Below the pieces are notes generated by a model. The model saw only the letters and a list, made by a program, of their open reading frames with translations. It did no database searches and had not been told where the DNA came from. From positions 1,302,001-1,366,000 of the forward strand of contig CM071589.1 in the NCBI GenBank assembly GCA_036429605.1: DNA of 64,000 nucleotides. Direction: 5' to 3'. Both the position numbers and the translations under genes were made by a program. This document shows positions 22,475-34,400 of the stretch, piece after piece (within the stretch, counting starts at the first letter, position 1; each line of letters begins with the position of its first letter). Source of the stretch: Cladobotryum mycophilum. Taxonomy: Eukaryota; Ascomycota; Sordariomycetes; Hypocreales; Hypocreaceae.

Positions 22475-23968
22475 ATGAATACGGCACCGAGACTTCTTTC
22501 TTCTCTTCCCCTCCGCCGTGCTGCTCCGACTCTTCTCCGCCCCGCGCCGTCCCGTTTCGCCCCGTTCGGTGCCGTTCAGACCCTCTCAGTCGCTGCTCTA
22601 CACGCTCGCAACATGGCTACCGCTCGCAAGATCAAGGTCAAGAATCCCGTCGTTGAACTCGATGGTGATGAGATGACCCGTATCATCTGGAAGAACATCA
22701 AGGAAAAGTTCATCTTCCCATACCTCGACATCGACCTTAAATACTATGATCTCGGTCTTGAATACCGTGACGAGACCAATGATCAGGTCACCATTGATGC
22801 CGCCGAGGCCATCCTGAAGTACTCCGTTGGTGTCAAGTGCGCCACCATCACCCCCGATGAGGCTCGTGTCAAGGAATTCAACTTGAAGGAGAGTATGTTT
22901 TCCCACAATCTACTTTTACTGGATGCTCTAATCTGACATTTCTTAGTGTGGCTGTCTCCCAATGGCACCATCCGAAATATCCTGGGAGGAACCGTCTTCC
23001 GTGAACCCATCGTCATCCCCCGCGTTCCCCGCCTCGTCCCCAGCTGGAAGAAGCCCATCGTCATTGGCCGCCACGCTTTTGGTGATCAGTACCGAGCTAA
23101 GGACCGTGTCATTCCCGGCCCCGGCAAGCTAACCATGGTCTACACTCCCGAAGGGGGCCAGCCGGAGGAAATTGAAGTCTACCAGTTCAAGAACGGTGGT
23201 GGTGTTGCCCAAACTCAGTACAACACTGACGAGTCCATCACTGGTTTCGCCCATTCTTCCTTTAAGCTTGCTCTGGATAAAAGTCTGCCCCTGTACATGA
23301 GCACCAAGAACACTATTCTTAAGAAGTACGATGGTCGCTTCAAGGATATCTTCCAGGAGCTCTACGATAACCAGTACAAGCCTGATTTTGAAGCCAAGGG
23401 TATCTGGTACGAGCACCGATTGATCGACGACATGGTGGCTCAGATGATCAAGAGCAGCGGTGGCTACATTATGGCCGTAAAGAGTAAGTTTGATCTTGGC
23501 CCCGCTACCCTATTGTGTTCGATGTGTTAACTCTTCATCCCAGATTACGATGGTGATGTTCAGTCCGATATCGTTGCTCAGGGCTTTGGCTCACTAGGCC
23601 TTATGACCTCGGTCCTCGTTACCCCTGACGGCAAGACGTTCGAGTCCGAGGCTGCTCACGGCACCGTCACCCGCCACTACCGCGAGCACCAAAAGGGTCG
23701 CGAGACTTCCACTAACCCCATCGCCTCCATCTTCGCTTGGACTCGCGGTCTTATTCAGCGTGGCAAGCTCGACAACACTCCCGAAGTTATTGCCTTTGCC
23801 GAGAGTCTCGAGAAGGCTTGCATCGACACCGTCGACGTTGATGGCATCATGACCAAGGATCTTGCTCTTGCTTGTGGCAAGACTGCCCGCGAGGACTACG
23901 TGACTACCAACGAGTACCTCAGTGCCGTTGAGAGACGCATGAAGAATATTCTCAAGGAGAAGCTGTAG
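22475..23968 (+). CDS. NADP-dependent isocitrate dehydrogenase, mitochondrial/cytosolic, three exons
   Basis: Join 22475..22892, 22947..23483, 23544..23968 (459 residues). It converts isocitrate and NADP+ to 2-oxoglutarate, CO2 and NADPH. Visible motifs are [11 protein letters not shown] near the core N-terminus, [12 protein letters not shown] (substrate binding), the [17 protein letters not shown] signature containing metal-binding Asp residues (rebuilt across intron 2) and [13 protein letters not shown] (NADP binding). Residues 1-46 are Arg/Ala/Ser/Pro-rich with no acidic residues, a mitochondrial presequence. A second in-frame ATG at 22613 in good context (ACATGG) begins exactly at the conserved core ([12 protein letters not shown]). 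In Aspergillus the orthologue idpA gives organellar and cytosolic forms from alternative transcript starts, and the same arrangement is likely here. The last residues are EKL, a weak match at best to a peroxisomal PTS1. Confidence 0.96.
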
Positions 23969-24833
23969 GTAGTAGGATGGTTAGGATAGTAGAGAGGATA
24001 CCCTTGAAGTCATAGGCCACGGTCATGAGCCTTTGATTACGACAGGAGTCTATGCACCTTGTTTCCCCGATCACCACAGCAAAACTACATTTTGCATACA
24101 GCATCTCCTTTTTGCATATTTCGTGGGGCCATCTATTTCATCGCTTATTCTTGGCGTCAGAAACGAGGAGCATTTGGTGGAGAGAAGAGGAGGACCTCTG
24201 GATAATCCTTGCATCTGCATCAGGCGTGGATAGACATGTTGTGATACCACTTCAATGTAGATACCATTTTAGAACCCATCGTTCTCACAAATAAATATGT
24301 AAAAGAAAACAAGAAATATTCACATGCACTCATGAGTGATAAAAAAGAAAAAGATGTTTCATTAAGGTGCATCCACACATACATAGTCTTTCTTTCCTGC
24401 ATCTTGAAAAAAGTAGTTACATCTATGCCCAACACGAAACAAGAAAAAACAACCAAGAGAGGGAAAAAAAAGGGAGCAATCATTCGTTTCCCACCCCCTT
24501 CCACCGGGAGTTTTTTATTCTTTGCTGCCAAAACCCAAAATGCCAGATAAAACGCCGTTCTCTCGTCGTCATCAACCTTCTCCTGAACCCCTGGTATTTT
24601 TAGGGGGTCCAGGAAATGTCAAAGTCGTGTACGTGAGAATAATAATGGGGGAAGAAAAAAGGAAGAGAGAAAGGACAGCCAAATGTGAAGTGACACTAGA
24701 CAAGGGGGAGGGAATGAATAGGGAGGTAGAGTACAAAGTGGCCCTGGTGGAGGAGGCAGCTCACCCTCTTAAGGGGGAATGCTGACTTTCGCAAAGCCAA
24801 GGGGGAGGTGCGGATGGTTTGACGATGCTGCTA
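23969..24833. other. Convergent intergenic region
   Basis: It holds the 3' UTRs of the isocitrate dehydrogenase and Iec3 genes. It is A-rich on the plus strand at 24300-24480. No gene is supported. Confidence 0.5.
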
Positions 24834-25947
24834 TTAATCATCCTTCCTTGCAATAGCTATCTCCTTCTTAGACTTGCGCACCGTCGGCGTCGCCTCAACA
24901 TCACTCTTGCGCTTCTTCTTAGTCGGCCGGCTAGAAGACCCTCTAGGTCGATACCCAGGATCTTCATCTCTCTTACGCTTGCCACGCACTATAGGTGTTG
25001 CTCCAAAATCGGGGTCATCATCCTGGCTTGCATCCCAATCGCCACGTTCTGCCACGACCAAGTTGGCGCGCGCGGCGGCACTCGCTCGCTTGCCCTTTGC
25101 GCCAGCCTTGATGCCACCGCGATCGCCTCTAGCGTTGCCGCGTGACTTTCGCGCGCTGGTATGTCCTCCACTGGTACCGCCCGTCGCCGCACCCTCGGCG
25201 TCATCCCCATCGTGGGCCTCTCCGTCTTGGAGGAAGATCTTGGGTGCATGTTTGCGCAGCCAATTTGTAACGCTCGTGGGATTCTTGAGCTGCGGATTTG
25301 GAGGCGGGTTGTTAGTGGGATGAGCAAGGGGAGCAAGCGTCGAAGGGCGGGCGTCGGGATCGATCCTGGTGTCAATTATGTAGAGGTAATCATCAACGTC
25401 GTCGGCAGTGAGGAAATTGGCTGGGTGGGATTCGCCTTCGGGAATGACTAGATCGGAGAGGAACGAGGGATTGGATTCCTTTGCGGAGCTGTATGTCGAG
25501 TGCGGCACGTCATTGAGCATCTGTTCAAGTCTCTTGAAAGCCATCTCCTTGCGCATCGCATGCTCGAGGTCCATTGGAAGAGGGAGAGCCTTTTTATCGG
25601 AGGACGGTTTTAATGACAGGTCTATCCGTCGCTCAGGTGGGATCTGAGGGGAGTTGTTGACCTCGAGGAGGAGGTCTAGTAGCCGACTGGAAGCCATCTC
25701 GGTTAGCGATTTGTTGTTGTTGTGTTTTTATGGTAATAACAATGTGCTTGGAAGAAACCTACTCGTTCTCAATGGCCAACCGTTTGACTGTGGCAGCAGC
25801 CTTTGCCTCTTGCTTGTGTAGTTCCTCGCATTCATGCATTTTATGGTCAAAGACGATGCGCATCTTTCGGTACTTTTTCTTCCATGATTTATATCCCGTC
25901 GTCCTCCTATCGGCGCCTCCATCAATCTTGGAAGGCGAATCAGCCAT
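24834..25947 (-). CDS. iec3: INO80 chromatin-remodelling complex subunit 3 (Iec3-like), two exons
   Basis: Complement of join 24834..25686, 25763..25947 (345 residues). The 76-nt intron has CTAAC before the acceptor and splices IENE/DRLLDLLLE in phase. The N-terminal block (YKSWKKKYRKMRIVFDHKM, then a Glu/Lys/Ala helix and RLLDLLLEVNNSP) is the conserved Iec3 region; Iec3 is a fungal INO80 subunit first described in fission yeast. A middle block (TSVTNWLRKHAPKIF) and a basic C-terminus with several KKKRK-like nuclear signals follow. It is expected in the nucleus as part of INO80. Length agrees with filamentous-fungal members. Confidence 0.85.
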
Positions 25948-26628
25948 GGTGAGCGATGGCGACTGTCAAATTAAAGTGACAAGCCGGTTGGTGGTGTTGC
26001 TGTGTTGTGGTTGTGGTTGTGATTGCGCGTTATGGAAGTCCGAGGCTGCTCAAGGCCCGTCCCTTCGTGTGTGCCAGAACGAACGTGCCAGCTTCCAAAT
26101 TAGGTATTAAGAGACCGTCAAAGCGATAATATCGATGGATGACATGGAAAAACAAGGGGAAACGAGGCACCGGCGATGATGGTGATGATTAAAATTGGAG
26201 GGGAGTGGGTTTGAAGGATCAAAGGGGGATGTTGATGAGGGAAATGCGGCGTGGCTTTGAGAGGAGCATTGTTGGCAAGGCAAGGTTTTGCTGACTCTGA
26301 ATGAGTGCCGGCTTTCGTTCTGGGGGCGCGCGCATTGGTCGGGTCCAGGCCCCAAAAAAGGGACCCTATGATGCTGCTGGCGGATGTTTCGCGTGTACTC
26401 CGTAGCCTCTAGATCCACTGCCTGCCAAAGGTTTGTAGGGCGGTTCGGGGCTGGATCAACTTTTGGCCGCCCAATGATTGATTAGCATGCTGCAAGCGCT
26501 GTGATGCATGTTCATTGTAGCATCAAAACAAGATGGCATAGACAACAACAATATTTTACTCTTCATGATATGATGGCTGTGTTTTTATCTTCATCACTTA
26601 TCATAGGTATTATACATACACTACCACA
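25948..26628. other. Intergenic region between two minus-strand genes
   Basis: It holds the Iec3 promoter and the SLY1 3' UTR. Nothing else is visible. Confidence 0.5.
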
Positions 26629-28962
26629 TCAGGCTGCAACCTCCTGCCCTAACCGTTCCAACTCCTCATTGATAAACTCCGTTGCATTAACCATCTCCGT
26701 GCTTCCATATACGACCCGTTTCTTTGCTCGCTCCCCGCCTGTCCTCGTTACCCATTCCTGAATGTTGCCATACTCCTCCATGCTTCCACCTCCAACTGTA
26801 AACACTATTGCTTCGCTAAAGCCTTGACGCCGCTGCCCAAAGCTTGCTGCTTGACCTGGTACTTGTGATCCAGGCAACCCACCAGGTGCGTTACCCCCTG
26901 CGCCTGCCCGTATGGCACTCGGCGGTGGCATGGTTCCTCTCGCATTGGCAGAACGAGGGTCAAAGTAGAGGTAGTTTTCCGTCTTGGCAATGGCCGACGA
27001 AGAAGCTGTGGCGGGGTCCATGATGGACTCTACAATCTTGGTAATTGTGAGGTCACGATCCGCCGGCAAAAAGTTCTTGACTCCACTAATAAGAGAATCA
27101 AAGTTGGAAGTCAGACCGGTGGGGACGCCTGTCTCCTTGAGACGGTCAGTCAATCGAGAAGAGATGGATGAAAATCGGCCAAAAAGGTCTGAAGAGGCGG
27201 CTTGTTGGTTTGTGCTATTGTTAATAGTCGTCAACTGCGTCATCTTTGTTGTAGCACGCACTCTGCATCTCCGTTAGCTCCATACGATACAAGATATAAT
27301 TGTTCTTGACTTACTGTCGGATGTAGGCCAATGATGAGACACTCGCACCGGCTGCCTCGAGGGCCTTTTCAAACGACTCAAAGTCTGCCCGGCCTACTTC
27401 CTGTTCTGTGCTCAAAAACCAGATAATGAATAGTCGTAGTTTGTCAGCTGGCTCGTTTCCCTTATTTTCGTCCTTGATTATCTCTAGAATCTGAGCCTTG
27501 GTTTGTTTCATGACATCCTCTTCTGTTTGAAAGAAGTTATCTAGCTGGCGATCCTTGATACCCGTCAGCAGCGCTGCTAGAATGTTCATGTGCATGTCGA
27601 GGATGCCTTTTCGTTCTCGCATTTCTGGTAGCAACGTTATGGCCGCCTTGAGATGCTGAGCGCTGGCGCTGGTGTCATTTTGTAAGTCCTCTAAGCTGGA
27701 AACCCCTGTCGTTTTCGTGATTGCTGCCGTCTCTTCTTTGTATTTAGTTAGCTCGGCATCAATATCCTCTGCCACTTGTGGGAAAGGAACTCCAGCGTTC
27801 TTGGTCCAGAAAAAGTCGGTTGCGGTCAAATCGTATCCCTTCTTTGATTTCCCCTTGGCGGGGTTACTTTCATCGATTGGTGCTTCGATCGTGATGCGAT
27901 TCAGTTTCATGGAAAGAACATCGTGGACAAGGGATTGGTATGTCCAAGAGTGCGATAACATCGGTATCAAATCAACGTTTCTGTCGAGGAGGATCAATAC
28001 TGGCCGGGAGCTTGGTGTTCCAGCCGCAGATCTCGCGTTGGAAAACAGATTGTCTTTGGAGTTGAGTATGTGATCGCGGAGTTTGCGATCAAGACGCACC
28101 GCCACCATTTCCGCGGCAGCACCTTTGGGACATCGAATGATCGGAATCGCACCTACACCGTATTAGCCGTGACAGCCCAGCCCTAGACCATGCCTCTACC
28201 ATACCTGTTGTTACTACAACACTAAAGAGGCCACTGACTATCCGATCCACCACCGCATCAAGTTCAGCATCGCTCGTTTTCGCACTATTTAGCGCCCAAT
28301 ATGTGTGCTCCTTCTGCATACCAAGACTGAAAAGATCGGGTTCTGCAACAATAAAATTCAAATATTGATCGAACAGTTGCGCAATCTTTTCAGATGTTCC
28401 TGCTTCCGCTGTTTGCGAAGCAAAGTCCTCGAGGAGAACTCTGGGGATGGAGGAAAGGAAGTTGATGTGCGCGGGTGAGTATAATCCCTTTTCTAAATCG
28501 TTGGTGATCCCTTTAAGATTTTGCTCCGTGGGCTCGAGGAGGTAGATGACAGGAACGTCTGGGATAGGATGCCTGTTACCCCCGATATGCCTGCATGATA
28601 TGGGTTAGAGCATGCCTCAAACCAAGCTGAACCAATCCTTGACAAACATGTGCATTGTTATCCCCATCGATCGTAGATCGCTGACGCGCATGACACTGCT
28701 GATGACATCTCTGCCAAGATCGTCAAATACAAGGACTTTCCAAATAGGATTGCCTTCGGCGTCTAGAATCGGTGCAACTGGGGCAAGGAGTCCATTTGCA
28801 TGTGCTTCCTCCGTCTCGCTTGACTCGATGGTTTCGTTGAGATTCAGAATCTTCTTGAGAGATGCTATTCGGCGTCGTGGTTAGCGCTTCCTAAGAGTAT
28901 CGGTCAAGAATCGCATTCATACCTATCTGGCGGTCTCTCAAGGAGGTCCCCTTGGACGCCAT
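26629..28962 (-). CDS. SLY1: Sly1, Sec1/Munc18 protein for ER-Golgi SNAREs, five exons
   Basis: Complement of join 26629..27262, 27315..28152, 28205..28590, 28648..28864, 28923..28962 (704 residues; every junction keeps phase). The first exon is 13 codons plus one base and ends LRDRQI, continued in exon 2 by ASLKKILNLN, the N-terminal signature of Sly1. Other SM-family landmarks are KVLVFDDLGRDVIS, IPDVPVIYLLEP (domain 1), RPVLILLDRNVDLIPMLSHSWTYQSLVHDVL (domain 2) and the C-terminal block EAIVFTVGGGSMEEYGNIQEW. Sly1 binds the syntaxin Sed5 and supports SNARE pairing in ER-Golgi transport; it is essential in yeast. The donor of intron 2 is GTTTGT, weaker than the others. The C-terminal domain has a Gly/Pro/Ala-rich insert before the last block, as in other filamentous fungi. 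Confidence 0.93.
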
Positions 28963-31473
28963 GGCGATTGCTTGTCGGTGTATACGGAGGCCAACTCAAG
29001 GCAAATTGCGCAGCGGCAACGAGGACGCACTCCTCCCCAACAGAGACGAACAGTGAACCAATGCGTTTTTCTGTTGCGCAAATCGTCGCAAAGTATAGAG
29101 CAAGAATTCTTGGGGTTTAAAAATCCAATGCGCCTGATCGTTTCGTTCAAGTCAAGCTCATTTTGAGGCCACGATATCGATATCAGAGTCGCCCCCCATA
29201 CAGCGTAAGATGCAGCGAGTTATGACATGGAGCTGTCCCACTATAGCACAGTGGTAAAGTCACTGACCACCACCCTGCAACGCACCAAGCTGTCCCGCTA
29301 GCAAATGGAACCACCACGGGCCGACTCAATGGCCGGTGTAGTGTAGCAAGGTTCCATGATCATTGGTGGGGCAGTGAGCTGTTTGGTAGGAGGTACCAAG
29401 GTATCTCTGGATGTCACTTCTTCGCGCTGTCGCCTTTCCTTTTCAAAAGGGATGCGTTGTGGACACCTGGGCGTTGTTGGTGCCTGACAAATGGGGCTAT
29501 AGCGCCCTGAACTCACTCAGGCTGTAGGCACCGGGCTGCAACCCAGTCGACTTTTTCCCTGTCCAGCTCAACGCTGCATCAACATCAGTCAAACGGTCTT
29601 CATCAGGTTGCGACTTTTCCAGCGTCGGAATCATCAAGAACGGCGCGGCTAGGTACTCTCTGGCAATTAGAGATCTTGCATCTCGTGTCCATTTGGCGCC
29701 CTGTCACCGGATCTTGCGTTTGTTGTGCAGTTCTTTTTCATTTCGCCCTTGAGACTTACTTTGCCCTGCGAGCTACGTGTTCGCGTCGGATAATGCTGTA
29801 AACATCTGGTGGGAAAAAGGCCATGAAGTATCAAGTTTCTGGGCTGCAAGAAAGATAAAAAACTTCTGTGTTAATCGCAGTGGTAGCAGGGTATGCCCAC
29901 CTCCAAATCCAATTCCCAACACTCTTCGCATTATCCCCGAATCCTCACATTATCATATTTGCCTTGCGCGCGCGCCCCCTTATCCCCAAACACCATCACC
30001 CAATTCTACCTGACCTAGTTCGCATTACAAGCAACTGCTGTTTGGCGTCACTTTGAATTCAAACGGCTCCATTGTATCGTGTGATTCCTATGAACAATGG
30101 ACCACACTTAAAAAAGAGTCCTTGTTACCATTAAAATGCGAGGCGCTGGTCAGGCGACTCGCGTGAGCTCAAGCATTGAGAGAGCTCCGAATGGTGTGGA
30201 CCTACCTTGTCTCCTCTGTAAGGTCAGGGAGTTTGCCGGTCGCGATGGGGATTGTCACCAAGGTCTGACAGGACAGTACAAAGAAAAAAATCCATATTCC
30301 GCATTCTAGCAACGCCTGCGTCTAGATGTGAAGCAGCAGATTATCGCCTGTGGCAATAAACGTACCACAATTGCCTGTTCGTCGCAGAAGCCGGCGTCCC
30401 GTTCACATGGGGTTTCGCCTTTTATCACGCGCGGCTTGCGTCGCGGCAACATCAGCGGGCTTCACAGGGCTGGCGCAAATCAATTGGGACCAAGAAAAAA
30501 GAGACAGAGAGATCAGCCCGTTTCAGCAATACAATTTTCCCCCAAGATTAAAAGCCTCGGAATTTATTCTCCGTCGTCTTGTCGATACAAGTCAAAACGT
30601 CGTTTAATCCAGCCTCCTCACTCAATCGGCCGTTATCTATCTATCTGTCTTGTCTGCCTTGGTTGTACTCCCTGACCTGACCTGACCTTACCTGCCTTGA
30701 TGGGCGGCGCATGCGTCTGCCTCTCATGCTCCCTGACCTTTACAGTCGAGTGTCGCGCCTCCACAGGACGCCACCACTGCCAGAGGGTCTCATCCAGTTC
30801 GCGTCGCACTGGCATCATCAAACCAACTTTTTCCCCCTTCATACTTCGCCCAATCTTTACGTCGTCTCACATTGTCCGCTGCAACAACCACATTTGCAAC
30901 TTGTTTTCTTTGCTTTTTTCTTTTCTTTTCTTTTTTTTTTGTCTTTCTCACCACTCCAATTTCTATTGCTAACCTCTTTTCTCTACTTCATGCAGATCGC
31001 ATCGCCTTCAATCTCTAATTTCAATTCAACTCTCTAATCCGTCACGTCCAACCCATGCAGCTTGGCCCGTTACGGACTAGCGCTCCACTCATTCTCCTAG
31101 CTCCCGAGTGGCCGATATTCAGCCGTTAACGTGAAGTGGCTCCATCAAGGTACCTTCATCGCATAAGTTGGCCGAGTAAGTACTTGTCGTCAACCGTACT
31201 CTGATGCACCGCCTCCTTTTCTTTTTCTGCATGCACGCCTCAGCCACAAACCCCCCATACCATACCACCCTTCACATGCGTGCGTCTTTCAACCCTTTTG
31301 TCATCAGCGTCGTCGCGTTAGAGTCCTACCTGTAACTTCAATGTTCAGTTCTCAACCATCATCGCGCGGTTGATATTGGCAGTCGCTGATGGACTACTAT
31401 AGATTTAGAGACTGTTACTTTTCGTCCGTGATATGCGTATGTTGCTATCTGGGTCAAATTTAATTTCTACAAA
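28963..31473. other. Divergent intergenic region, 2.5 kb
   Basis: It lies between SLY1 (minus) and the PNUTS-like gene (plus). No gene is supported. Pyrimidine-rich sequence at 30895-30990 and a GTAAGTACT site near 31177 are compatible with a long leader with a 5' UTR intron for the downstream gene. A short imperfect direct repeat (AGCTGTCCC...) starts at about 29229 and 29291. Confidence 0.5.
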
Positions 31474-34400
31474 ATGCAGTCCTGGCCCAGCTCCGGTCAG
31501 AATGGCGCAAATGATGGACATAACTCATGGCAATCCAACTTTACATATGCCGGTCAAAATGGCCAGTTTGATCCTAGTCAATCGTGGTCTCAGCCAGGAA
31601 CAGAACAGACTACGGCCTATTCCCATCTGAATCCTCAGGATGCTTCAAGTTCGAATTTCTTCGACGCTCCTCACCAAGGAAACGCCTTTCTTGCCGGAAA
31701 TATTCACAACACACCCTCAACCCAGCCGGCCTTTCACACCAGCGCAATTGCACTGAACCAGCAATACTCGCAGCCGGGTCAGGATGTGATTGATCCAGCC
31801 TTTAGTAGCATCCATACAGATTTGTATGGACACCAGCCAAGAGTGAGCCTGGCTACGGAGGGAATTGGTCATATGGCACAGGTTCAGAATCACCCACATG
31901 CCCACTCTCAAACCTTCTCGCAGCACGACTTCTCCTTTCCTCCACAAAATGACCAGCCATTCGATTCTTCTGTATCATATTCTCAAGCTCAGTTATTACC
32001 TCAAACTGCACGCCAGGACAGTCACACGCCTGTGCAGCAGCACTTTGATAGCCTTCATGGCAGCTTTACCCAGAATCACAGGTATTCGCGACCACCTCAG
32101 CAAACTCCTGTGCAGCATCAACAGGCCCAGCCCTACACTCAGGAGCAAGCTTTTGCGCCGGCGATTAATGGACAGGCGGGTCAATATCAGGTCAATAATG
32201 CCATGAATTATCAGCAAACAGGACAGCCGTACACTTCACAGCCTGGCTACACGCAACAACAAAAACCACTTGCGTATTCACAAGCATCACAGAATCCGCC
32301 TGTACAACAGCTTACAACCCAACCACTTCAGCATGCCTCCACACTCCCTACCAGTCATGGTACACCTACAGCCTCTAGTACGCCCGTCATTCAGTATTCA
32401 GCATCTCAAAAACCTCTAGAGGCTGATGCCGGTGGGAACACAGCTTCAAAGAGGAAGCGCGTCAGCAAAGGCAGTCCAGAGGTGACCCCTTCTGAGTCAA
32501 TCATCATACTTTCTGAAGGATCAGGCGATGTTCCAGACAGCAAGAAAACAGACGATACTGACGCTCTGCCTATTCCTCTACCTTCAGATGAGGAGCTTCA
32601 ATTGATGAATCAGTTTGCCAAGCGGAACAAAGTTGCACAAGCAAGGTTTCCCTCTATAAAGGGGCTGCACCATTTGGTGTATGACGGGAGCATTAAGCTG
32701 CCTGGTAAGTGGTCCACATATTATGGTTTGCGAGAAGAGGAAGCTAATTTCATTTTCAACCTTGAAGCTCCCAAGAGCTACGACAAACTCTCTCCATTTG
32801 TCGCTTTACCCTCACGTAGCGGACGGCCCATGGTTCCGGAGCTTGGTTATAATTTGCCGTGTGAGATTCAAGGAAGGTTTACGAGCCAGTATCGGCCTTC
32901 CATTGACAAAGGCGGGCTGGATGAGAGGAGGGTAGAAGCAAAATTTCTGCTTGATGACTATGATCGTTCTATGAACGGCCTCGGCAAGCGACGGCCCAAG
33001 TACACTGAGTATCCACGTACGTCTTTAAAGCACTCAAAACGTTGCTTCCCATGCTGACCCTTGTAGACGCCTTTAAGGAGCAGCTTAAATCCGACGAAGC
33101 TTCGAGGAACAAGGCGGAAAAGAGGGCGAAGAAAGAAATGGAGGATGAGCGGGTCAAACCAGTATGTCACAACTGTCGCATTATACCAAGCATTCGCTAA
33201 CTAGTGTAGATCCGAGCCGCAACTCGTCCCACGAACCCCGTTGAGGCTGCCGCGTGGGATGCAATCGGTATTGTCCATATTGAACCCGCCATAACCCGGA
33301 CCAGTGCCATTGTTGCTGGACGAGTTCAAAACGCTGGCGATTTTTTTATCAAGCTACGCAATGATATGAACCGGTCCAAATTAGAAGTTGATCAGGCTGT
33401 CAAGGACAAGGTGCCCGAGGCCGACCTTGATGAGATCAAGAAGGAGGCAGAAGACAAGAAGGAGGCATTCTACCGGGCTTTGGATGCCACAATCGAACAT
33501 GCAGATGACGCTGTTTTGGATAATCTTGGAGGTCACCAAAAACTCGTTTTAAGCTTGGTGAACGTCATGATTGGGTCTATTAAAGCAGGCGATTTTTCCG
33601 GGAAATTACCCAAGGCATTGCTAGAACTGTTTACCCATTTTCGCATGACGAAAAAGATTGCCGAGACAACAAACTTTGAGACCGTACGAAAGCGGTTTGA
33701 AGATAAAGGCGATGACGAAGTCAAGGAAATGGCGCGAGAGATCGCAGCCAGCATCAAGAAGGTGACCAAGGGCGCGGAAGCAGAGACCTCAACTGGATAT
33801 ACCGGCACATCGGCGGCTAGTAGAGCCAAGGCGGGCGTCAAGGGAGCCCCAGACAGCTCCTCAGCTAAACGGGGACGAGATGACGATTCGGATTCGCGCA
33901 CTGTAAAGAAGATTGCAGTTGAGTCGGGTAGCGGATCCTTGTCCAAGAAGCTTGCTCAACCAAAGACGCAGCCGCAGGCGCTCTCGAAACCAGCCGCTGC
34001 GAAGCCATCTATATCATCACTTTTGCCAGGTAAAGCAAGACCAGTGGCAAAGCCCGTACCCAAATCCGAAGCGAGCAGTGCAGATAGTCCATCGACCTCT
34101 GCCGATGATAAGGGCAAGCCAGAAACGAAGAAATTGAAGCCTGAGCCGACCAAGGCAACAGCTTCCAAAACAGAATCGAGGGCCCCTGTATCAAAGCCAG
34201 CTTCAAGTACAAGTTCAAGCGCTCTGTCTGGCATTGCCTCCTTGCTCGATGCCATCAATGCACCAAAGCCAGAGGTTGCAGCTTCTACTAAAGATACCAA
34301 AGGCTCCGAAACACCAGAAGCACCAGAAGAGAGGGCCAAACGACTTCGTAAAGAGGCTCGCCACAAACTAAGAGTCACCTGGAAGCCCGAAGCGGAGCTG

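Noticed and set aside
29229..29275. Possible 5' half of a tRNA (TATAGCACAGTGGTAAAGTCACTGACC-type stretch)
   Set aside because: Looks like a D-arm region but the remaining cloverleaf and B-box are missing.
31865..32206. Alternative 113-codon frame within the PNUTS-like exon 1
   Set aside because: Shadow of the Gln-rich coding sequence; no support.
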